Source: Acidobacteriota bacterium (GTDB taxonomy: Bacteria; Acidobacteriota; Terriglobia; UBA7540). From it: DNA of 64,000 bases. Location of the stretch: contig JAKAWG010000013.1 in the NCBI GenBank assembly GCA_021817045.1, positions 1 through 64,000 of the forward strand. The letters are read 5' to 3'. This document shows positions 45,670 to 53,653 of this stretch, one piece after another. A program made the translations under genes and the position numbers. The notes beneath the pieces are model-generated. The model saw only the letters and a list, made by a program, of their open reading frames with translations, was not told the origin of the DNA and made no database searches. The number at the start of each line of letters is the position of its first letter. Position 1 is the first letter of the stretch.

Positions 45670-46479
45670 ATGACTGAAACATCCACGCCCGTGCGGTGGG
45701 CGCTTATTGTGGGTTCTTCCAGCGGCTTTGGCGAAGCGACAAGCCTAGAGATGGCACGCGAGGGGCTGGACGTCTTTGGCGTCCATTTCGACCGGCGCTC
45801 CGCCATGACGCACGTCAGCGAGATCACAGAGAAAATCGACGCGATGGGCCGAGACGTCCGGTTCTTCAACATCAACGCCGCCGACGCGGCCAAGCGCGCG
45901 AGCGCCCTGGACGAGATGCAAGCTCGGTGGAAGGAACGCGGAGGAGACCATTTCATAAAGATGTTCCTGCACACGGTTGCCTTCGGATCGCTCCAAGCTT
46001 ACGTCTCGGACAATCCCGCGGGAGCTCTGACACAGGCGCAGATGGAAATGACCATCGACGTTATGGGGAACAACCTGGTTTACTGGGTGCAGGAAATGGT
46101 GCGCCGCAAGATGATGCGGGCCGGTAGCCGCATCTACGCGCTGACCAGCGCAGGTGGGCACAGCGTGATTCCCAAGTACGGCGCCGTGTCTGCGGCCAAG
46201 GCGGTCCTTGAATCGCACATCCGCCAGCTGGCATTTGAGCTGATGCCTTTCGGAATCACGGCCAATGCCCTCCAGGCAGGTGTGACCATCACGCCGGGCT
46301 TGGCCAAAATCCCCGGCAACGAGACGCTGGCGGAGTTCGCCCGAATGCGGAATCCAGGAGGGCGGTTGACGACCCCATCCGACGTTGCATCGGCCATCGC
46401 CGCGCTGATGAGCGAAAAAACACACTGGATGACCGGCAACGTGATCCGTGTGGACGGAGGGGAGGACATCGTAACTTGA
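45670..46479 (+). CDS. SDR-family oxidoreductase, enoyl-ACP-reductase-like
   Basis: A 269-residue Rossmann enzyme of the short-chain dehydrogenase type. The cofactor loop is [15 protein letters not shown]. The active site reads YGAVSAAK, a Tyr-x6-Lys spacing as in FabI enoyl-ACP reductases, rather than the usual Tyr-x3-Lys. The C-terminus has [18 protein letters not shown] and [15 protein letters not shown], also FabI/FabL-like. It lies 15 bases after tsaE and its stop overlaps the thiS start. A role in fatty acid synthesis is possible but unproven; other double-bond reductases are alternatives. Confidence 0.82.
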   Translation: MTETSTPVRWALIVGSSSGFGEATSLEMAREGLDVFGVHFDRRSAMTHVSEITEKIDAMGRDVRFFNINAADAAKRASALDEMQARWKERGGDHFIKMFLHTVAFGSLQAYVSDNPAGALTQAQMEMTIDVMGNNLVYWVQEMVRRKMMRAGSRIYALTSAGGHSVIPKYGAVSAAKAVLESHIRQLAFELMPFGITANALQAGVTITPGLAKIPGNETLAEFARMRNPGGRLTTPSDVASAIAALMSEKTHWMTGNVIRVDGGEDIVT

Positions 46480-46694
46480 TGAGGATGCTAGTGATTACGA
46501 TTTATCTGAATGGGGAGTCGCGCGAGGTGCCCGAAGCGAGCACGCTCGCCTCGCTCGTTGCCTGGCTGCAGTTTCCCGGCGACCGCGTCGCGATGGAATT
46601 GAACCGGGAAATTGTCCCTCGCAGCAGGTGGGAAACCACTCCGGTCCGGGCCGGTGACCGCCTCGAAGTGGTACACTTTGTTGGCGGCGGATAA
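46479..46694 (+). CDS. thiS: Sulfur carrier protein ThiS
   Basis: A ubiquitin-fold sulfur carrier of about 71 residues. It ends in VVHFVGGG; the C-terminal Gly-Gly is the site of adenylation and thiocarboxylate formation. It supplies sulfur for the thiazole ring of thiamine. ATG 46479 overlaps the SDR stop (TGATG), and a second ATG at 46485 is possible. No other thiamine gene lies nearby, so it may serve another carrier role, such as cofactor or amino-acid synthesis. Confidence 0.88.
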   Translation: MRMLVITIYLNGESREVPEASTLASLVAWLQFPGDRVAMELNREIVPRSRWETTPVRAGDRLEVVHFVGGG

Positions 46695-46714
46695 GCGCCG
46701 CGCCCGGGTCATCC

Positions 46715-48061
46715 ATGCTTCCTTCACTGAGCGGACGGACGGCTTTCATTCTGCTTACCCTGCTAATCAAGCTGGGCGTCATGGCCTCCCTCGCCAGCAT
46801 CATTGCCCGCTTTGAAACCTTCAAACGGCTCATCTTTATTGAGCAGCGCACCACGAAAGAAAAGCTGCAGTTCGCGCTCTTTCTGGGAGTCCCGTTTGCG
46901 CTGGGCGTGTTCACGCGCCTGCTCGCCGGCTATGCGGGCGTCGATTTGAGCCTCGAGATCACGGTGCTGAGCGGGCTGTTGGGTGGCACGATTGTGGGCC
47001 TGGTAGTCGGCACAATGGTCAGCTTGCCGGCGGCCCTGATCGGGCACGAGTTTCTCGCCGCGCCCATGGCCGTCCTCTACGCGCTGGTCGCAGGTTCGGC
47101 ACGCTGGATTTGCCCGGACAAGGAAGCCATTTGGCAGTTCAGCCCCTTCGTGGACCTCAGCCTCTATCGCTCGCTCAAGCGGCGATTCAGGCAGCCCGCG
47201 CTCGACTGGCAGTTGCTTTTCACTCTCATGTGTGTGGTCGTGGAGATCATGCGCATCGACGTCGGCCGCCTCGTCGGCCGGAGACTCTTTTATATCTATT
47301 CTCCACACTTCTGGATCAATATCCTCATCGTCCTGGCAACGGTAGTGGGCGTGGGAATTCCAGTGAAAATCTGGAACAGCACGCGCATCGAATTAAAGCT
47401 CGAAGAACAGCACCGGATGCTGCTACAGGCGCGCATGGATGCGCTCGTCAGCCAGATCAATCCTCATTTCCTCTTCAACACGCTCAACACCATCTCTTCA
47501 CTCATCCGCATCGACCCAGACACGGCGCGTAACGTGCTGCTGAAGCTGGCGCGAATCCTCCGTCGCCGGCTCAAAGTGCAGGCCCACTTCGTCCATCTGA
47601 AGGAGGAGTTGGACTTCATCGATGACTACCTGGGCATCGAAGTAGTGCGCTTTGGGCGCGAGAAACTCCGTGTCGTGAAGGAAATCGAGGCGGGGGCCGA
47701 AGACGTCGTCGTGCCAAGCATGATCCTCCAACCGCTGGTCGAAAATGCCATCCGCCACGGCATCGCGCCGAAGATCGAAGGGGGCACGATCACGCTGCGC
47801 GCAAAGCGCCACCATCACCGCCTAACGATCGAGGTGGAAGACGATGGGGTCGGCATCCCGGAGGAAAAGAGAAGGGAAGTGTATGCGTCGGGAATCGGCA
47901 TCCGCAACGTGACCGATCGCCTGCGAGTGCTCTTCGGCGACCAGTTTGGTTTCAAGGTGGAAAGCCCGCCCGGAAAAGGAACAGTCGTTTCGTTCGAGAT
48001 CCCCGAGCTCGAAGTCAGCGAGCAAGCTTCCCGCTCGGTGCCTGCTCAAGCAATTGGCTGA
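46715..48061 (+). CDS. LytS-type sensor histidine kinase
   Basis: A 448-residue sensor kinase. Six or so N-terminal membrane helices (about 8-30, 50-68, 78-108, 160-180, 195-215) are followed by a coiled-coil link and a His_kinase domain with the phospho-acceptor His251 in INPHFLFNTLNTI, then an ATP-binding region (LVENAIRHG, DDGVGI, GIGIRNVTDRL). LytS-type kinases usually pair with a LytTR response regulator; none follows here. The sensed signal is unknown, though membrane-embedded sensing is typical. Confidence 0.9.
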   Translation: MLPSLSGRTAFILLTLLIKLGVMASLASIIARFETFKRLIFIEQRTTKEKLQFALFLGVPFALGVFTRLLAGYAGVDLSLEITVLSGLLGGTIVGLVVGTMVSLPAALIGHEFLAAPMAVLYALVAGSARWICPDKEAIWQFSPFVDLSLYRSLKRRFRQPALDWQLLFTLMCVVVEIMRIDVGRLVGRRLFYIYSPHFWINILIVLATVVGVGIPVKIWNSTRIELKLEEQHRMLLQARMDALVSQINPHFLFNTLNTISSLIRIDPDTARNVLLKLARILRRRLKVQAHFVHLKEELDFIDDYLGIEVVRFGREKLRVVKEIEAGAEDVVVPSMILQPLVENAIRHGIAPKIEGGTITLRAKRHHHRLTIEVEDDGVGIPEEKRREVYASGIGIRNVTDRLRVLFGDQFGFKVESPPGKGTVVSFEIPELEVSEQASRSVPAQAIG

Positions 48062-48124
48062 CCACACACTCGAACGCAGAGCTGGTTCTCAGACCGCCGA
48101 TTTTCGGATTACGATAAGGCAACA

Positions 48125-48173
48125 TGGAGCCGCCGAAGGGAATCGAATCCTCGACCTTCGGTTTACGAAACCG
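48125..48173 (-). pseudogene. 3' half of a tRNA-Thr-like gene
   Basis: On the minus strand the sequence CGGTTTCGTAAACCG through GGCGGCTCCA matches the anticodon arm, T-arm and CCA end of the tRNA-Thr at 28577-28652, with changes at G53 (now A, breaking the normal 53-61 pair) and in the acceptor stem. The 5' half is not recognisable. It is either a decayed tRNA or an attachment-site remnant; it borders the accessory block. Confidence 0.7.
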
Positions 48174-48528
48174 CTTTGGAGTCGTACCTCTACGTCGGAT
48201 CAACAACTTACAACTACTCTGAGTTGGGGTGATATACCGCTTTCCATGACTTTTGCTCCCCCTTCGGTGCCTCGCGCTTAGGAGCGGCTCCGAGGGTACT
48301 GCAAGTGTCGAGCGCCGGGCGCGAAACGAAGTTTGGATGTCCGACTCGAACGGGTAACAGGCTGTCGTGGGCAACCCCTGCGAGCAGCACGGCATGGTAA
48401 AAGTCATCCCTCCAAGAGGGCGATTCTATCCCTGGGCTAACGACCAGATCATGAGCGAAATTTCCTGATGAAAATGGGTGACACTCCAAAGCCTAGGTTC
48501 CGGGAAGGAACCGAAAGGAGTCTTACCG

Positions 48529-48800
48529 ATGGAAGGCAACGAGGGAGTTGAGAGGAGGAGGCAGAGGGCCCGCCCCCGGAGGGGGCGGCGCGGCGGACAA
48601 ATCGTCCGCACCCCTATTCCCACCGGTTTGAGGTTCGACGCAAGGCAGTTCAGCTCTGTCTGGAAGAAAGCTTCCCCATCCAGCAGGTGGCCCGCGAAAT
48701 GGGCGTGGGCCTCAGCACCTTGACCAAGTGGGTGAGGGTGTACCGTGAGCAGTGGGCAAATCGTGGACTTGATCCTTGTTGGGCGAAGCTTGGTGTTTAA
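48529..48800 (+). pseudogene. IS3-type transposase OrfA remnant
   Basis: An ATG at 48529 with AAAGGAG before it opens MEGNEGVE, but the sequence then moves into another frame that is open from 48549 to the stop at 48798-48800. That frame reads SHRFEVRRKAVQLCLEE, FPIQQVAREMGVGLSTLTKW and VYREQWANRG, the helix-turn-helix of IS3-family OrfA proteins. The catalytic OrfB is absent. A frameshifted, truncated insertion sequence. Confidence 0.7.
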
Positions 48801-48917
48801 TCGGACTTGAGGCGAGCGACTTTACGAGATATAAAGAGCGATGACGTTCACCTTAGTTACATTGGACGTGCTGGGTGTGTCAGGGATCAACTAGCGCTTC
48901 GGGCGTGGGGGAAACAA

Positions 48918-50795
48918 ATGCGAGTGAGCAACCTGAAGATTGCGAATTTTCGCGGTGTGAAGGCAGCCGATCTCTACTTCAAAGGACATACCTTGCTGAT
49001 CGGTGGAAACAATGTTGGAAAGAGTACGGTGTGCGAAGCCCTTGACCTGGCATTGGGGCCGGACCGCCTGTATCGAAACCCACCCGTCGGAGAATTTGAT
49101 TTTCGAAATGCTGGGTACCTGGGTGAAGACGGGAAATCTCCTGTGCCCATCCGTATCGAGGTCGTGTTGACAGATTTGACAGAAACGGTCGCGAGGCAGT
49201 GCGCTGCCAATCTTGAGTTCTGGAAAGATGATGAGAAGCGTGTCCTGGGCAAGGGCGAGATCGACGCGACAAACCAACCGGGTATTAAGTCATGCTTGCG
49301 GCTGGTCACAATTGCGCACTATGAGCCCGATGAGGACAATTTCGTGGCCAAGACGGTTTTTGGCAACCAAATAGAAGGAGGGGAAGATGAGGCTCGATCC
49401 ATTCCCACTGCGGTGAAAAGGTCGATTGGCTTCCTTTACCTGCGCGCACTTCGAACTGGCTCCCGGGCCCTGAGTTTGGAGCACGGATCGCTCCTGGACA
49501 TCATCCTGCGGATGAAAGAAGTTCGCGCGGGACTCTGGGAGCCAGTGCGGAGCCGCCTCGCCGCTCTTAATCCCCCGATTGACGCAGACGCTGGAGAGTT
49601 GGGACCGATTTTGGATGAAATTGAGGCGCGGCTCGGTGAATACATCTCAACATCGGGCCAAGGCCGCTCGACCCGCCTCTTTGTCACACAGCTTACGCGG
49701 GAGCACCTCAGGAAGACCGTTTCTTTCTTCCTGTCAATGTGCAACGGAGAAGTTCCCATTCCATTCCAGGAAACGGGAACGGGAACGGGAACCCTCAATA
49801 TTCTTGTCTTAGCACTTCTCACTTTCATTGCGGACATCAAGAAGGATAACGTGATCTTCGCAATGGAAGAGCCTGAAATCGCCCTACCTCCGCATACGCA
49901 ACGCCGAGTCGTGGATTATCTCATGACGCAGACCACCCAGTGCTTTATTACATCGCATTCTCCTTACGTAATTGAGTGCTTCGCGCCTGACGGGATCATG
50001 CGTCTGATGCGGGACGAAAACGGAACCTTAATGGGTACACCGATTACCTTGCCCGTTCCGATGAAAGCAAAGACTTATAAATCCCAGTTGCGCCGGTCAA
50101 TTGCGGAGGCAATGCTCAGTCAGGGGGTGATAGTTGTTGAAGGGCTCTCAGACCAATTAGCGCTCCGGGCCACAGCCCCAAAAATGGAGGAGAGCAACCC
50201 AGAACTCTTTCCTTTAGACCTCGCGGGGGTGACGATCATAAACACGGAGGGCGACGGGAATCTGGCCACAATGGGCGGCTTTTTTAAGGCGCTAGGAATC
50301 CTTGCGTTCGCGTTCTTCGATAGAAAGGGAAGAACACCTGAACAACTCAGCGAAATCGTTGCGGCATTTGAGCTAGCAAAGGAAATCACGTATACAGGCG
50401 CTGAAACCATGTTAGCTGCGGAGGTTCCCCTCAGCCGACAGTGGGAATTTCTTGAAATAACAAGGGCAGAGGATTCAGACAATAGCTTTGGGATTCCGGC
50501 ATTACGGCCTGACGAGGCGAACCTAAAAAAACTCGCGGTCAGTGTCCTTAAAGGATTGAAGGGAGAAGGTGGAGCCGCGAGGTTAATTGAACTGTGCGCT
50601 CAGACTGAACTCCCGCCCACGATCGTGGAATTTCTAAGCAGTGTCTTCAAAAGGTTTCCCCGCCCTAAACGGACGGTGCCCGTTCCGCAGGGAACCACCA
50701 GTCCGGAAAGTCAGGCCGGGGTAGCAGCAGCGGCGACGGCCGCAGTAGCTGCGGTCGATACGGTGCAACAGACACAGCCAGAAGACAAGCAATGA
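48918..50795 (+). CDS. gajA: OLD-family ATPase/TOPRIM nuclease, Gabija GajA-like
   Basis: A 625-residue protein. The N-terminal ABC-type ATPase has Walker A GGNNVGKS (residues 29-36), a signature-like region near residue 300 and Walker B VIFAMEEPEIALPP. A TOPRIM domain follows with EGLSD (Glu408) and FFDRKG (Asp468), where the second acid of the DxD motif appears to be Lys. The C-terminus is an Ala-rich tail. Gabija GajA is a nucleotide-sensing DNA endonuclease. ATG 48918 follows a GGGGGA. It overlaps the helicase gene by four bases (ATGA). This order matches Gabija, although only a search could confirm it. Confidence 0.72.
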   Translation: MRVSNLKIANFRGVKAADLYFKGHTLLIGGNNVGKSTVCEALDLALGPDRLYRNPPVGEFDFRNAGYLGEDGKSPVPIRIEVVLTDLTETVARQCAANLEFWKDDEKRVLGKGEIDATNQPGIKSCLRLVTIAHYEPDEDNFVAKTVFGNQIEGGEDEARSIPTAVKRSIGFLYLRALRTGSRALSLEHGSLLDIILRMKEVRAGLWEPVRSRLAALNPPIDADAGELGPILDEIEARLGEYISTSGQGRSTRLFVTQLTREHLRKTVSFFLSMCNGEVPIPFQETGTGTGTLNILVLALLTFIADIKKDNVIFAMEEPEIALPPHTQRRVVDYLMTQTTQCFITSHSPYVIECFAPDGIMRLMRDENGTLMGTPITLPVPMKAKTYKSQLRRSIAEAMLSQGVIVVEGLSDQLALRATAPKMEESNPELFPLDLAGVTIINTEGDGNLATMGGFFKALGILAFAFFDRKGRTPEQLSEIVAAFELAKEITYTGAETMLAAEVPLSRQWEFLEITRAEDSDNSFGIPALRPDEANLKKLAVSVLKGLKGEGGAARLIELCAQTELPPTIVEFLSSVFKRFPRPKRTVPVPQGTTSPESQAGVAAAATAAVAAVDTVQQTQPEDKQ

Positions 50796-52534
50796 ACCTG
50801 TCTATATGTCAGGATCGGCAGCAGGTGCTCGACGCGAAAAATCATATTCTAGTCGTGGGGGGCGCGGGCTGCGGTAAAACAACCATTGCGTTGCTCAAAG
50901 GCGAGCGACGAGTGGAAGCGGGCCTGCTCTCTGGACAGTCCGTGTTATTCCTTAGCTTTTCGAGGGCAGCCGTAGGCCGCATCACTCAGACCGCGAAAGA
51001 GAGAGTGTCGCGCGAGTCTCGGGAGCGCCTTACAGTTCAAACCTTCCATTCTTTTTTCTGGGAAATCCTCAAAGGTCATGGCTATTTGCTAGGAGCTCCT
51101 CGGAGGCTCCGAATCCTTTTGCCGCAAGATGAGTCTGCGATCCGCGCTGGTCAAGAGAGTGATGACGAAACATGGAACGGAGAATGGGAGCGGCTCTTTC
51201 GAGAACAAGGCCTCGTAGCGTTCGATCTGTTTTCACCGAAGGTGCGCGAGCTTTTTTTGCGGAGCAAACCTATTCGACATCTGTTCGCCGATAGGCATCC
51301 GCTGATTATTGTTGATGAGGCCCAGGACACAGCGGAAGACCAATGGGAGAGCCTCAAACTCCTCGCCGAGAGGAGCCAACTTGTTTGCCTAGCCGACCTG
51401 GAACAGCAGATTTATGACTTCCGTCCAGGTGTCAGCTCGGAGCGGGTCACGCACATCATGAACGCGCTGAATCCTCTGAGAGTAAATCTCGGAGGGCAAA
51501 ATCACCGGAGCCCAGGTTCGGAAATCCTGGTCTTCGGGAATGACATTCTCTTTAACACCCCACGGGGCGCTCCATACAAGGGGGTGTCTCAAAGAAGATA
51601 TTCTCCTCGAGCGGCCCTCCGTGACGACGCCATTCGTCAGTGCGTCGGCATGGTAAATCGCAAGTTTACGGAGGAAACGGGGCAACTGCCTGAAAACATC
51701 GCGATCATGGGAACATGGGGGCGGGGCGTCACAATTATCTCAAGGGCTTTGACCGGGGATGGCGCTAATGCCCACATCCCTCACCGTGTAATTATCGACC
51801 AAGCTCCCGTCTTGCTATCAAGCCGCCTGGTCGCGTTTCTCATGGAGCCAGGCACAATCGAAGAGTTGCGTAATCTTTCCGTCGCATTGTACCTAGTAGC
51901 GGACGTCTTCCGATCAAAGGGCGGGAAATTAAACTTGGCACAGGCGCAGAGGCTCTCAGCCCAAGGGGAAGAGGCAGCGCGGGCACGGGCGCCCAAAGGC
52001 AATTCCGTGGGTGACAAGCTACTGCGGCTACTCCGCGATGTGCGGACGCATCGGTTCACTGGTGACCCAAGAGTGGACTGGCTGGAGGCGCGAAGGAAAC
52101 TCAGGGACTCCGGATGTCCGGTCCTTGCAACAGTAGCTGGACACGCCGAACAGTTGGTTACATTTCAGCGAGGTCAGCGAATCGCGGCGGAATTAGCGGA
52201 CCTTTGGCAAAGTTCAGGTAGTTACGGAGGTGCGCGCCGCGCGCTTGACAACGCATTGGCACAGGAAGTGTTGCTTTCGGGCGGGAATGATTTAAAGGGC
52301 ATCCAAGTAATGACGGTCCATAAAGCCAAAGGCAAGGAGTTCGATGCTGTCATCATCTTTGATGACTCGCATAATTGTCCACTCGTGTTCTGCAAGGAGG
52401 CCGCTCCATACCCGCGGAGCCGCAAGCTGGTCCGAGTTGGAATTACACGAGCGAAACACCATGTCCTAATGTTGACGCCAGCCTTTGCCGGATCCCCCCT
52501 CCTGGACGGACATAGCCTGTTGGCGGATGGTTAA
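50792..52534 (+). CDS. gajB: UvrD-like superfamily 1 helicase, Gabija GajB-like
   Basis: A 580-residue SF1 helicase coupled to the OLD-family gene by an ATGA overlap. Walker A is GGAGCGKT (residues 23-30), motif Ia FLSFSRAAVGRI, Walker B LIIVDEAQDT, motif III LVCLADLEQQIYDFR, motif V VMTVHKAKGKEFDAV and motif VI GITRAKHHVLM. All the motifs needed for DNA-dependent ATP hydrolysis are intact. In Gabija the helicase-like GajB is activated by DNA ends and helps deplete nucleotides, which releases GajA. It is a bit longer than typical GajB. It probably acts with the upstream nuclease. Confidence 0.75.
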   Translation: MNLSICQDRQQVLDAKNHILVVGGAGCGKTTIALLKGERRVEAGLLSGQSVLFLSFSRAAVGRITQTAKERVSRESRERLTVQTFHSFFWEILKGHGYLLGAPRRLRILLPQDESAIRAGQESDDETWNGEWERLFREQGLVAFDLFSPKVRELFLRSKPIRHLFADRHPLIIVDEAQDTAEDQWESLKLLAERSQLVCLADLEQQIYDFRPGVSSERVTHIMNALNPLRVNLGGQNHRSPGSEILVFGNDILFNTPRGAPYKGVSQRRYSPRAALRDDAIRQCVGMVNRKFTEETGQLPENIAIMGTWGRGVTIISRALTGDGANAHIPHRVIIDQAPVLLSSRLVAFLMEPGTIEELRNLSVALYLVADVFRSKGGKLNLAQAQRLSAQGEEAARARAPKGNSVGDKLLRLLRDVRTHRFTGDPRVDWLEARRKLRDSGCPVLATVAGHAEQLVTFQRGQRIAAELADLWQSSGSYGGARRALDNALAQEVLLSGGNDLKGIQVMTVHKAKGKEFDAVIIFDDSHNCPLVFCKEAAPYPRSRKLVRVGITRAKHHVLMLTPAFAGSPLLDGHSLLADG

Positions 52535-52560
52535 TAGAAGTCATCGGCAGACAGTTCGTC

Positions 52561-53147
52561 CTATGTGGCGGAATTGAGACTCGCAAGCTGGACGCGGAGC
52601 CAGTTGACGGTTTCCTGGGCGTTGCGCCAGGCGCGCATTCGCTGGCAGTAGTCCAAACGCTCCTGCCGGATGTTCTCCGGCGTTCGCCATTCCTCGCGGC
52701 GGTAGGGCTTTGATTTGAGGCCGTTGCCGGCGTATTCGTAAAGGTGCTTGAGGTACTCGTCCTCGGCGGGTTTCTCGCTCCGGCGCGTCGTGCCCAACTC
52801 TCCATACTTCCGAACCCCTTGCCCGGTGAGCGCCGCAAGAGCATGGTACAGCCGGCGCGGATCGCGGATGCCAGCCTCGACGTAACCGTGATTTAAGCCG
52901 TGTGCCACGGCAATGCGGCTGATTTTCTGGCGCAACGGCTTTTGCGCATGCCAGGCAGCCCCTTGCTCCCGTTCGTAATCGCTGGCCGGCTCGCCGGATT
53001 CCAGCGCGGGATTGTATGGCCGGTAGTGAGTCGCCATTCGCCTGGCATTGCGCTCTGCAATGGCGATCTTACGTAGCAATTCCGCCTTGCGCCGGTCTCC
53101 GCGCGAAAGATGGCGAGTCGCCTTGTTCTTGCGCTCGCGCGCGCTCT
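52561..53147 (-). CDS. Start-less hypothetical ORF downstream of the helicase
   Basis: The frame is open from a TAG just upstream of 53147 to 52561, but its first 20 codons contain no ATG or GTG; a TTG at 53079 gives 172 residues. The protein is basic and charged (ARERKNKATRHLSRGDRRKAEL, positions near the N-terminus, and KPLRQKISRIAVAHGLNHGYVEAGI), without a known domain. It is convergent with the helicase, 26 bases apart. It may be a truncated mobile-element gene. The N-terminal edge lies next to the 39-base repeat. Confidence 0.45.
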
Positions 53148-53149
53148 AG

Positions 53150-53188
53150 AAAATTCTGAAACGAAGCCTACCAAGCCTTTAGAATCAA
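53150..53188. repeat. 39-base dispersed repeat, copy 2
   Basis: Matches 23227-23265 with five mismatches. It lies at the right edge of the accessory block. Confidence 0.6.
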
Positions 53189-53283
53189 CGCCCGAACCGC
53201 CCGACCACCACCCCGTGACGCCATAAACGCTAACTTAACGGCAGCGGGCTGGCCGTGTGCAAGTCCCGCGAAGCAGGACACGG

Positions 53284-53542
53284 TGAATAGCCGTAGGTGG
53301 AACCTAGGGATAGCAGGAAAAAGATCGATCAGCCCCATCAGGGTTTGTGGGACAACTTTGGATTTTGTGCTGTAGCGGCGCTCGGAGCCTGCCCTGAGGC
53401 AGGAAGGGAGCGCCGAATCTACTGAAAAATAAAGGCCGGCGGTCATAGACCGCCGCTACAGATGAAGTTGTAACACAGGCTCCTTCGGGGTCGATGTTGG
53501 CTTGGGGCTTCGATTTCCGTAGGTTGCACCTACGGCTATTCA
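53284..53542. repeat. Inverted repeats flanking a 259-base segment
   Basis: TGAATAGCCGTAGGT (53284-53298) is the exact reverse complement of ACCTACGGCTATTCA (53528-53542). The right copy is itself part of a palindrome, CCGTAGGT-TGC-ACCTACGG. The segment between encloses the REP/BIME-like element at 53372-53459. No gene is seen between 53189 and 53653. Confidence 0.6.
53372..53459. repeat. REP/BIME-like element, copy 5 (long form)
   Basis: Bounded by GTAGCGGCG and CGCCGCTAC, an exact nine-base inverted repeat. It contains CGGCGCTC...GAGCGCCG with an inner CCTGCC-CTGA-GGCAGG, and then the inverted unit GGCGGTC-ATA-GACCGCC. It is a near copy of 24351-24437. Confidence 0.7.
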
Positions 53543-53653
53543 TGGTGTTGCCCTTCGGGCAATCATCGAGGCCACCGGATGGTATAGGAGATCGGCTGGT
53601 TTGCCTTGCGAGAGTTAGCGTTGATGCTATACTGACTAGAATAGGAGCTATTG

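Noticed and set aside
48015-48407. A 130-residue minus-strand frame with GGAGGG before an ATG
   Set aside because: It runs across the tRNA-Thr fragment and overlaps the histidine kinase end; the peptide resembles no family, so it is probably chance.
48125-48460. The idea that this segment is a tmRNA (about 340 bases with a tRNA-like 3' end)
   Set aside because: The 5' end does not pair with the acceptor 3' end, no tag reading frame ending in ALAA is seen, and the 3' part matches tRNA-Thr including its anticodon arm.
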